Origin: Desulfobacteraceae bacterium
GTDB lineage: Bacteria > Desulfobacterota > Desulfobacteria > Desulfobacterales > Desulfobacteraceae
DNA: 10,927 bases
NCBI GenBank assembly: GCA_024225895.1
Contig: JAAEMC010000394.1
Span: forward strand, 1-10,927
Direction of reading: 5' to 3'
Both the position numbers and the translations under genes were made by a program. Below the pieces are notes generated by a model that was not told the DNA's origin, made no database searches, and saw nothing but the letters and a program-made list of their open reading frames with translations. Of the stretch, positions 1-6,055 are shown piece by piece; the first letter of the stretch is position 1, and each line of letters starts with the position of its first letter.

Positions 1-893
1 CCGTTAAAGGATTCAAACTCTTTGTTCTGATGCCACCAGGAGCTGCCGTAATTACCCTTGAGATGATCATATTTTTTAAAGGCAGGATAATAGTGGGCAG
101 GCAGCATTTCGCCATGGGTGTAAACATCCACACCTGTTCCCTGGGTCTGTTGTAAAAGCTCTTCCATATCTTTAAGATCGTGGCCGGAAATCAATATTCC
201 CGGATTTGTACCCACACCGATATTGACTTGGGAAAGCTCAGGATGACCATAGGTGCTTGTATTGGCTTCATCAAGGGCTGCCATGGTAGTCACGGCAACT
301 TCGCCTGCCTTGAGCACCTTTCCTACCATTTCATCAACCGACAATTCTTGTGTTGTGGATGCCAGGGCATCATAAAGGAAATCATAGATTTCATCTTTTT
401 CCACCCCAAGCACGGCAGCATGGTCTGCATAGGCTGAAATTCCTTTGAGACCAAGGATAAGCAGTTCGCGAAGGGATCGGACATCCTCATTTTCCGTAGC
501 CAGCACACCAACAGCTTCTGATTTGGCTAAAAAAGTGGAGGAATCATTTGAATACCAGGTGGCGCTTTCATCCAGATCCGAACCGATTGTATCCGATACA
601 CTTTCAAAAAGCTCTTTTTTAACTGCCTGGGCCTTGTTGATCCAGTCGATAAGGTTTTCATCATTAAAATTCGCATTGGTGATGGTGGTAAAAAGTCCTT
701 TGGCTACAAATTCTCCCACATTTTTAGAAATCTGTGCACCTTCTGCCTTGGCCTTGCCGGCAATGACGCTGATTCCCTTAAGGTTATATATTAAAAGATC
801 CTGGAGGTTGGCGGTGTCATTCTCTTTTCCGCACATTCCCTTTACAGTACAACCTGTTCCTTTTGCAGCTTCCTGACATTGAAAACAAAACAT
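1..893 (-). CDS. hcp: Hybrid cluster protein (hydroxylamine reductase / NO reductase), class I, C-terminal part missing
   Basis: Hcp is a cytoplasmic Fe-S protein that reduces hydroxylamine in vitro and is linked to nitric oxide detoxification in anaerobes. About 297 residues are visible, from ATG 891-893 to the left window edge; the family is usually about 530-550 residues, so the C-terminal cluster-binding part lies outside. The N-terminus starts MFCFQC and carries C3-x2-C6-x8-C15-x5-C21, the spacing of class I [4Fe-4S] proteins as in Desulfovibrio rather than the longer enterobacterial spacing. The GHDL motif (His about residue 238) and HGEM motif (Glu about residue 262) match two ligands of the hybrid 4Fe-2S-2O cluster; the cysteine ligands of that cluster are beyond the window. 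The start is supported by a TAAGGAG ribosome binding site (complement of 902-908), 8 nt upstream. The gene is divergent from a CRP/FNR regulator and shares its control region. Confidence 0.95.
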   Translation of the reverse strand, partial: MFCFQCQEAAKGTGCTVKGMCGKENDTANLQDLLIYNLKGISVIAGKAKAEGAQISKNVGEFVAKGLFTTITNANFNDENLIDWINKAQAVKKELFESVSDTIGSDLDESATWYSNDSSTFLAKSEAVGVLATENEDVRSLRELLILGLKGISAYADHAAVLGVEKDEIYDFLYDALASTTQELSVDEMVGKVLKAGEVAVTTMAALDEANTSTYGHPELSQVNIGVGTNPGILISGHDLKDMEELLQQTQGTGVDVYTHGEMLPAHYYPAFKKYDHLKGNYGSSWWHQNKEFESFN

Positions 894-956
894 TTTATTT
901 TCTCCTTATTTGGGTTTGTTGAAAAACAATTAATCTTTACATCCTGGTGTCAACTT

Positions 957-962
957 ATTATA
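957..962 (-). promoter_or_regulatory. -10 element of the probable hcp promoter
   Basis: The minus strand reads TATAAT here, a perfect sigma-70 -10 hexamer, about 65 nt upstream of the hcp start codon. At a normal distance upstream there is no TTGACA-like -35; the FNR-type palindrome at 979-994 sits there instead, with 17 nt between its core and this hexamer. A promoter with a good -10, no -35 and an activator site in its place suggests activation by the bound regulator. The transcription start would be near 950. This is read from sequence only. Confidence 0.55.
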
Positions 963-978
963 AATTTGGTAAGAATTC

Positions 979-994
979 CTTGATCTGGATCAAG
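979..994. promoter_or_regulatory. FNR/HcpR-type operator, perfect palindrome
   Basis: CTTGATCTGGATCAAG is a perfect inverted repeat with 7-bp arms and a 2-bp spacer. Its core, TTGAT-N4-ATCAA at 980-993, is exactly the classical FNR/ANR consensus. It lies between the divergent hcp and CRP/FNR regulator genes, centred about 24 bp upstream of the hcp -10 hexamer. The adjacent regulator has an E-x-x-S-R recognition helix, the combination FNR uses to read TTGAT, so it is the natural ligand of this site. A single shared site could control both genes. Confidence 0.8.
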
Positions 995-1040
995 TAATCA
1001 AGTTTTTGTAAATTTTTTTTATAGCTTTAATCTTTAGACC

Positions 1041-1085
1041 ATGTTGAACGAAGTTAAGGAGCATTATACGCCATCGAAGCATTAA
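1041..1085 (+). CDS. Possible 14-codon leader ORF overlapping the regulator start
   Basis: ATG at 1041 opens a short frame, MLNEVKEHYTPSKH, ending at TAA 1083-1085. It runs across the TAAGGAG ribosome binding site (1055-1061) and the likely first codons of the CRP/FNR regulator in another frame. It has no clear ribosome binding site of its own and resembles nothing known. It is listed because it holds the only ATG between the promoter region and the conserved start of the regulator. It may be chance, a leader peptide, or part of the regulator separated by a sequencing frameshift. Confidence 0.2.
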   Translation: MLNEVKEHYTPSKH

Positions 1086-1747
1086 AAACCATACCACTTT
1101 TTTCAGGACTTTTTGATGATCATCTGGCAAAGATTGATACCATTGCCTCCAGGTTGTTGTTTGATAAAAGCCGAATGATTTTTACCGAAGGTGATAAAGC
1201 GGATGGGTTTTATATTGTTGAAAAAGGAAAGGTAAAAGTATTCAAACTTTCCCTTGATGGCAAAGAGCAGATCCTTCATATTTACGGCCCGGGGAATACA
1301 TTTGGCGAAGTTCCGGTTTTTGAAGGAAAACACTTTCCTGCCTCTGCCATGGCCATTGAAAAATCAACCATCATCTTTCTTGAGCGGAAAAAATTTGTCA
1401 GTGTGCTTACCGAAACACCCCAGTTGGGGATGAATATGCTGGCTGATCTGTCCCGGCGCCTGAGAGAATTTACCATCCAGATTGAAAATTTAAGCTTAAA
1501 AGAGGTCCCGGCAAGACTCGCCGCCTATATACTGACTCTGGCCCGGGAACAACATAATGAAAAACAGGTAACACTGCCCATCTCTAAAGTGCAACTTGCC
1601 AATCTCATCGGAACCACTCCTGAAACCATCTCCAGGATACTGAAAAAAATGGCAGCCTCCTCTTTAATTAAGAGCAAGGCAAAAACAATTATAATTCAAG
1701 ATATGGAAGGGCTTTTGGAACTATCTGCTTCCGGAAGACTTGCCTGA
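1073..1747 (+). CDS. hcpR: CRP/FNR-family transcription regulator, probable HcpR
   Basis: This is a cyclic-nucleotide-binding-fold regulator with a C-terminal helix-turn-helix. The N-terminal sensor domain shows the family pattern IPLFSGL, then GDKADGFYIVEKGKVKV and a glycine-rich GPGNTFGEVP turn. A long dimer helix follows, then the DNA-binding domain with VQLANLIGTTPETISRILKK. The recognition helix has E-x-x-S-R, as in FNR. The protein has no cysteine at all, so it cannot carry an FNR-type Fe-S cluster. That fits HcpR, which in Desulfovibrio and Porphyromonas is described as a haem-based NO-responsive activator of hcp. The position next to hcp with an FNR-type box between them supports this. 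The start is problematic: a strong TAAGGAG lies at 1055-1061, but no ATG, GTG or TTG follows in frame until TTG 1154, which would remove about 27 conserved residues. ATC at 1073 is given as the best in-frame candidate. The name hcpR is inferred from context. Confidence 0.82.
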   Translation: MEALKTIPLFSGLFDDHLAKIDTIASRLLFDKSRMIFTEGDKADGFYIVEKGKVKVFKLSLDGKEQILHIYGPGNTFGEVPVFEGKHFPASAMAIEKSTIIFLERKKFVSVLTETPQLGMNMLADLSRRLREFTIQIENLSLKEVPARLAAYILTLAREQHNEKQVTLPISKVQLANLIGTTPETISRILKKMAASSLIKSKAKTIIIQDMEGLLELSASGRLA

Positions 1748-1766
1748 TCCATATTATATTGTACCC

Positions 1767-2966
1767 ATGGCCAAAAAAGCAGCATACAAAATTTTTGGAA
1801 AGGACCTTGATCCCGGCGCTATCCTGCAAATGGAAGATGCCGTTAGCCTGCCCATATCCGTAAAAGGGGCTCTCATGCCCGATGCCCACCTGGGATACGG
1901 CCTGCCCATCGGCGGGGTGCTGGCGGTGAAGAATGCGGTCATTCCTTATGCAGTGGGTGTGGATATCGCCTGCCGTATGCGCATGAGCATTCTGCCGGTT
2001 CCTTTTGAAGAATTTGAAGGCCACAGGGGCAGCTTTAAGATGGCACTTCAAACCTGTACCCGCTTTGGTGTAGGAGAAGAATATAAAAGACCAAAATCCC
2101 ATGGGGTTATGGATGAAGACTGGTCTTTTTCTAATATTATTCACTCCCTGAAAGACAAGGCTGCCAGGCAGCTGGGCACCAGCGGGTCTGGCAACCATTT
2201 TGCCGAGTTTGGAAATTTGATCCTGCAAAAAGATGGTCTCGGCCTTAAAAAAGGAGAATATATTGCGCTGTTAACCCACTCAGGGTCCAGGGGAACCGGG
2301 GCAAAGATTGCCGATCATTTTTCAAACCTTGCCAAACGAATTCATCCGGAACTGCCCAAAGGTAAAAATAATCTTGCATGGCTGGATATGAACTCCGAAG
2401 AAGGGATCACCTATTTTAAAGCCATGGAGCTCATGGGAAGATATGCGGCTGCCAACCATGAAATCATTCACCAGGCCATCTTAAATACCCTTGGGGAATC
2501 AGCATCGGTTACCATTGAAAACCACCATAATTTTGCCTGGAAGGAAAAAATCGGGTTGCGGGATGTGATTGTCCACCGTAAAGGAGCTACTCCTGCGGCA
2601 AAAGGCGTATTGGGCATTATCCCAGGCTCTATGGCAGATCCGGGATTTGTGGTCCGGGGACTTGGCAATGAAGATGCTATCTGCTCTGCTGCCCATGGTG
2701 CCGGCAGGAGAATGAGCCGGAATGCCGCCATGAAACGATTTAGTTTTAATGATCTGCAACAAATCCTACAAAAAAAGAAGGTCTTTTTGATTTCTGCTGG
2801 ACTGGATGAAATACCCATGGCATATAAAGATATTAAAGTTGTAATGAATCAGCAAAAAGATCTGGTTGAGATCGTAGCCAAGTTCGATCCCAAATTGGTC
2901 AAAATGGCGCCACCCGGCAGAAAAAAACGAAAAAGCAAAAAATATAAACAAAAGAGGAGACGATAG
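1767..2966 (+). CDS. rtcB: RtcB-family RNA ligase
   Basis: RtcB proteins join RNA 2',3'-cyclic phosphate or 3'-phosphate ends to 5'-OH ends, using GTP and Mn2+. From ATG 1767 the protein has 399 residues, close to the 408 of E. coli RtcB. Metal and nucleotide residues are seen in order: MPDAHLGYG, then GVDIACRM (Asp66, Cys69), GSGNHF (His144), THSGSRGTG (His171), ENHHNF (His253/254), IIPGSM, VVRGLGNED and the guanylylated histidine in AHGAGRRMSR (His310), then DEIPMAYKDI. The last 16 residues are almost all Lys, Arg or small (GRKKRKSKKYKQKRRR), an unusually basic tail that could bind RNA. An in-frame TTG at 1740 would add nine residues and overlap the regulator by 8 nt; its Shine-Dalgarno-like GGAAG is only 2 nt away, so ATG 1767 is preferred although it lacks a clear site. 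No rtcA, archease or rtcR gene is present. The gene lies between the regulator and an aldehyde oxidoreductase on the same strand. Confidence 0.9.
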   Translation: MAKKAAYKIFGKDLDPGAILQMEDAVSLPISVKGALMPDAHLGYGLPIGGVLAVKNAVIPYAVGVDIACRMRMSILPVPFEEFEGHRGSFKMALQTCTRFGVGEEYKRPKSHGVMDEDWSFSNIIHSLKDKAARQLGTSGSGNHFAEFGNLILQKDGLGLKKGEYIALLTHSGSRGTGAKIADHFSNLAKRIHPELPKGKNNLAWLDMNSEEGITYFKAMELMGRYAAANHEIIHQAILNTLGESASVTIENHHNFAWKEKIGLRDVIVHRKGATPAAKGVLGIIPGSMADPGFVVRGLGNEDAICSAAHGAGRRMSRNAAMKRFSFNDLQQILQKKKVFLISAGLDEIPMAYKDIKVVMNQQKDLVEIVAKFDPKLVKMAPPGRKKRKSKKYKQKRRR

Positions 2967-2992
2967 TTTTTTATTAACCAACCTCACATGCC

Positions 2993-2999
2993 AAGGAGG
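2993..2999 (+). promoter_or_regulatory. Strong ribosome binding site of the aldehyde ferredoxin oxidoreductase gene
   Basis: AAGGAGG, a full Shine-Dalgarno sequence, ends 5 nt before ATG 3005. It is the strongest translation signal in the window and fixes the start. It contrasts with the weak sites of rtcB just upstream, suggesting that the oxidoreductase is the best-translated product of this gene run. Confidence 0.8.
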
Positions 3000-3004
3000 A
3001 TAAA

Positions 3005-4732
3005 ATGGGGAAACTACTAAGAATCAACACAAAAGAAAAAACATTTGCCTTTGAAGAAGTGCCAGATGCGTATGCAGCGCTTGGGGGAAGGGCACTGACA
3101 TCTCAAATGGTTCTCGATGAAGTACCGGCAACCTGCCATCCTTTAGGAAAAAACAACAAACTGATTTTTGCTCCCGGACTTTTGTCAGGCTCTCCGGCAG
3201 CGGATTCAGGAAGGTTATCCGCAGGCGCCAAATCACCGCTGACAGGTGGTATCAAAGAGAGTAACGCCGGCGGACTGGTTTCTCAGAAACTGGCCAAACT
3301 CGGAATCAAGGCCCTGATTCTTGAAGGCAAGCCCGAAGGCAATGACTACAGCATGATCGTCATCAACAACGACGGCGTTGAAATCCTGCCGGCCGGAAAT
3401 CTTGAGAAAAAGGGCAATTATGCGGTCATGGAAGCCATGTGGGACAAATATGGTAAAAACACAGGGGTTTTAAGCATAGGCCAGGCAGGAGAACAATGCC
3501 TGAAAGGGGCCAGCATCAACCAGGCAGACATAAACGGCAGACCTGGCAGGGCCCATGGCAGGGGCGGTTTGGGAGCCGTTATGGGTTCCAAAAGAATCAA
3601 AGCTATTGTGGTGAATGACAAAGGCGCACCCAGGGTTGAACTCCAAGACAAAGACGCCTTTAAAACTGCCAACAAAAGATGGGTTGAAATGCTTCATAAT
3701 CATCCTGTCACCGGCGAAGGGCTTCCTGCTTTAGGAACAGCGGTTCTCGTTAATGTCATCAACGAAGCCGGCGCTTTTCCGACTAAAAATTTTAGATCAG
3801 GCAGGTTTGACCATGCCAAGGATATAAGTGGCGAAACTATAGCTGAAACCATTGAAAAAAGAGGCGGTGTTACCACAGAGCCTTGCCATCCCGGCTGTGT
3901 GATCAAATGCTCTAATGTCTACCACGACAAAGACGGCAAATACCTGACATCAGGATTTGAATATGAGACCATCTGGGCCTTTGGCGCCCATACCACCATT
4001 AAAGAGCTGGATGATATTGCCATGCTGGATAGACTCTGTGATGATTTTGGCCTGGATACCATTGAAATGGGCGTCACCCTTGGTGTTGCCATGGAAGGCG
4101 GCATGATTGAATGGGGAGATGGAAAAACTGCCATTGATCTGCTGGGAAAAGTCGGTGAATATGCGCCGGAAGGAAAGATCATCGGCAATGGTGCTTTGTT
4201 TACAGGCGATGCATTAGGCGTTGACCGGGTACCGGTGGTTAAAAAGCAGGCGCTTCCCGCATATGATCCCAGATCCTGTAAAGGTGTCGGCATCACCTAT
4301 GCCACATCTCCCATGGGCGCAGACCATACTGCAGGCTATGGTGTAACCGCAAATATTTTAGGGGTTGGCGGCACTGTAGATCCCCTTAAAAAAGAAGGCA
4401 ATATCGCCCTTTCCCAGGGACTCCAGGTAGCAACGGCTGCTGTGGATGCTGCAGGGCTCTGCCTCTTTGTTGCCTTTGCGGTTCTGGATAATGAAGACGG
4501 CCTTCAGACTGTGGTGGATATGCTCAATGCCCAATACGGCTTAAGCCTTACCACGGATGATGTCATTGCCCTTGGAAAGGCAATCTTAAATAATGAAAGG
4601 GCCTTTAACAGGAAAGCAGGACTTACTGAAGTAGATGATCAGCTTCCGGAAATGTTCAAGGAAAGTTTTCCGCCCCATAACACAAAGTGGGATTTCTCCA
4701 ATGAGGATTTACAGGAAACCCTTAAATTTTAA
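3005..4732 (+). CDS. aor: Aldehyde:ferredoxin oxidoreductase family protein (tungstopterin, [4Fe-4S])
   Basis: AOR-family enzymes are cytoplasmic, use a tungsten bis-pterin cofactor and one [4Fe-4S] cluster, and oxidise aldehydes to acids with ferredoxin as acceptor. The protein has 575 residues, within the usual family range of about 570-640. The N-terminal domain begins MGKLLRINTK and has LGGRALTSQMVLDEV and a SGRLSAGAKSPLTGGIKESNAGG stretch (about 68-90). Pterin-contact regions include INGRPGRAHGRGGLGAVMGSKRIKA (176-200). The cluster cysteines are probably in PCHPGCVIKC (Cys294, 298, 302) and DAAGLC (Cys486). In the described Pyrococcus enzyme the first pair is separated by two residues, whereas here it is three. 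The substrate cannot be told from sequence. Start ATG 3005 has an ideal ribosome binding site. It is the third gene in the run regulator-rtcB-aor, 38 nt after rtcB, and a strong terminator follows 18 nt after its stop. No partner ferredoxin or MoaD-like gene is adjacent. Confidence 0.93.
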   Translation: MGKLLRINTKEKTFAFEEVPDAYAALGGRALTSQMVLDEVPATCHPLGKNNKLIFAPGLLSGSPAADSGRLSAGAKSPLTGGIKESNAGGLVSQKLAKLGIKALILEGKPEGNDYSMIVINNDGVEILPAGNLEKKGNYAVMEAMWDKYGKNTGVLSIGQAGEQCLKGASINQADINGRPGRAHGRGGLGAVMGSKRIKAIVVNDKGAPRVELQDKDAFKTANKRWVEMLHNHPVTGEGLPALGTAVLVNVINEAGAFPTKNFRSGRFDHAKDISGETIAETIEKRGGVTTEPCHPGCVIKCSNVYHDKDGKYLTSGFEYETIWAFGAHTTIKELDDIAMLDRLCDDFGLDTIEMGVTLGVAMEGGMIEWGDGKTAIDLLGKVGEYAPEGKIIGNGALFTGDALGVDRVPVVKKQALPAYDPRSCKGVGITYATSPMGADHTAGYGVTANILGVGGTVDPLKKEGNIALSQGLQVATAAVDAAGLCLFVAFAVLDNEDGLQTVVDMLNAQYGLSLTTDDVIALGKAILNNERAFNRKAGLTEVDDQLPEMFKESFPPHNTKWDFSNEDLQETLKF

Positions 4733-4750
4733 AATTAACCTTTAACGCTA

Positions 4751-4785
4751 AAAGAAAGGGCCTTTTACGGCCCTTTCTTTTTTTT
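4751..4785 (+). terminator. Strong intrinsic terminator
   Basis: A perfect 12-bp stem is formed by AAAGAAAGGGCC (4751-4762) and GGCCCTTTCTTT (4769-4780), with a 6-nt loop TTTTAC, followed by further T residues to 4785. It ends the hcpR-rtcB-aor transcript. It lies only 5 nt before the start codon of the next gene, so no promoter fits between them. Confidence 0.93.
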
Positions 4786-4790
4786 ACATT

Positions 4791-5960
4791 ATGCCATTTT
4801 TTATCATTTTTTCATCCTTTCTGCTGTGCATTTACCTTTATACAGGGTTCAGGCTGATTTTCTCCTTGTTTGTGCCAGGGAAACGATGGGTTGCATGGAC
4901 AGGCCTTTTACTTCTTTTGGGCATTCTTATGACCCATATTTATTTTCGCGTAACCTTTATTTTCCCAACCGCGTCCACCATCCTTGCCTGGATCGGCTAT
5001 ACAGGCCTTGGGTGTGTGAGTCTGTTGTTTTGCCTCTCTCTTTTAAGGGATATTGGCATCATCATTTCCCTGGTGATAATAAAAATTGCGCACACTGTTA
5101 AAAAACCCAATCCAAACCAATTGTTCAATGCCCAAAGAAGGGGATTTTTATTCAAAACATCCAGCCTGGGCATTACGGCCTTGGGAGCAGCAGTTTCCGG
5201 GTACGGGCTGCATCACACCCTTAGAACACCTGAAATCGTCTCCATCCCCATCCGGGTAAAAGACAAATATGCCCATATGAAAGGATTAAAAATACTTCAA
5301 TTCTCGGATCTTCATGTTGGACCGACCATTAGAAAACCATTTGTAAAAAGGGTCTGCGATATGATTAAAACCCAACACCCTGATCTGATTGTTTTTACCG
5401 GCGATCTTGCCGATGGTCTGCCGTCTGACCTTGAATACGATATCTCGCCTTTAAAAGAAATTTCCGCACCCATGGGCAAGTACTTTGTTACCGGCAACCA
5501 TGAATATTATTCCGGCGCCACGGCATGGATAAAAAAGGCACAGGATTTGGGCTTTAAAGTACTGCTCAATACTCACCGCACCTTTCAATACAACGGGGGT
5601 ATCTTTACTCTGGCAGGTGTAACAGATATCCATGCAAAAAATTTTTTTAAAGATCAAGCATCTTCGGCAGCCAAAGCATTTGAAAAAAGCCCAAAAAAAA
5701 GTTTTAGAATACTTTTAGCCCATCAGCCCAAAAGCGTATTTCAAACAGCCGGACTTGATGTAGACCTTCAATTGTCAGGCCACACCCACGGGGGACAATA
5801 TTTTCCCTTCAACCTGATGGTCCGGTTGGAGCACCCCTTTGTCAATGGGCTTTACCAGTTCCAGGATACGCAGGTTTATGTCAACCCGGGCACCGGGTAC
5901 TGGGGACCGCCCATTCGTTTGGGTACCACTGGCGAAATTACGCTTTTTACACTTGTTTAA
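4791..5960 (+). CDS. Membrane-anchored calcineurin-like metallophosphoesterase (YkuE/YaeI-like)
   Basis: The C-terminal half is a binuclear metallophosphatase domain with all motifs in order: FSDLHVG (Asp173, His175), TGDLAD (Asp205), GNHE (Asn236, His237), LAHQP (His311) and SGHTHGGQ (His331, His333). It ends with VNPGTGYWGPPIRLGTTGEI, typical of the YkuE/YaeI subgroup, some of which act on lipid-like or cell-envelope phosphates. The first 100 residues hold about three hydrophobic membrane segments (roughly 3-25, 36-53 and 63-100). A twin-arginine motif, RRGFLFK (116-122), then precedes a fourth hydrophobic stretch (about 123-139). The catalytic domain is probably on the outer face of the inner membrane. 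The protein has 389 residues. ATG 4791 lies 5 nt after a strong terminator and has no Shine-Dalgarno sequence. No earlier start is usable, because the frame closes inside the terminator stem at 4749-4751. The physiological substrate is unknown. Confidence 0.9.
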   Translation: MPFFIIFSSFLLCIYLYTGFRLIFSLFVPGKRWVAWTGLLLLLGILMTHIYFRVTFIFPTASTILAWIGYTGLGCVSLLFCLSLLRDIGIIISLVIIKIAHTVKKPNPNQLFNAQRRGFLFKTSSLGITALGAAVSGYGLHHTLRTPEIVSIPIRVKDKYAHMKGLKILQFSDLHVGPTIRKPFVKRVCDMIKTQHPDLIVFTGDLADGLPSDLEYDISPLKEISAPMGKYFVTGNHEYYSGATAWIKKAQDLGFKVLLNTHRTFQYNGGIFTLAGVTDIHAKNFFKDQASSAAKAFEKSPKKSFRILLAHQPKSVFQTAGLDVDLQLSGHTHGGQYFPFNLMVRLEHPFVNGLYQFQDTQVYVNPGTGYWGPPIRLGTTGEITLFTLV

Positions 5961-6055
5961 GCCGTTGAAAAACCCCCATGATTGTTTCCAAAAATCTAAT
6001 AATAATGTATGGTCTTCAAAATTAAAACTATTGCCTTGTGCCAAAGGAAAGATGA

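Noticed and set aside
915..930. Small inverted repeat TTGTT-GAAA-AACAA in the hcp 5' untranslated region
   Set aside because: A five-base AT-rich stem is expected by chance in such a sequence, and nothing around it suggests a riboswitch or terminator.
1154..1747. TTG 1154 as the start of the CRP/FNR regulator
   Set aside because: It would remove the conserved IPLFSGL part of the sensor domain and has no spaced ribosome binding site, although it is the first canonical start codon in the frame.
5965..6010. Possible sigma-70 promoter (TTGAAA or TTGTTT with TAATAA/TAATGT) before the TPR-sulfotransferase gene
   Set aside because: No pair of hexamers has both good matches and 16-18 nt spacing; the region is AT-rich, so partial matches are expected.
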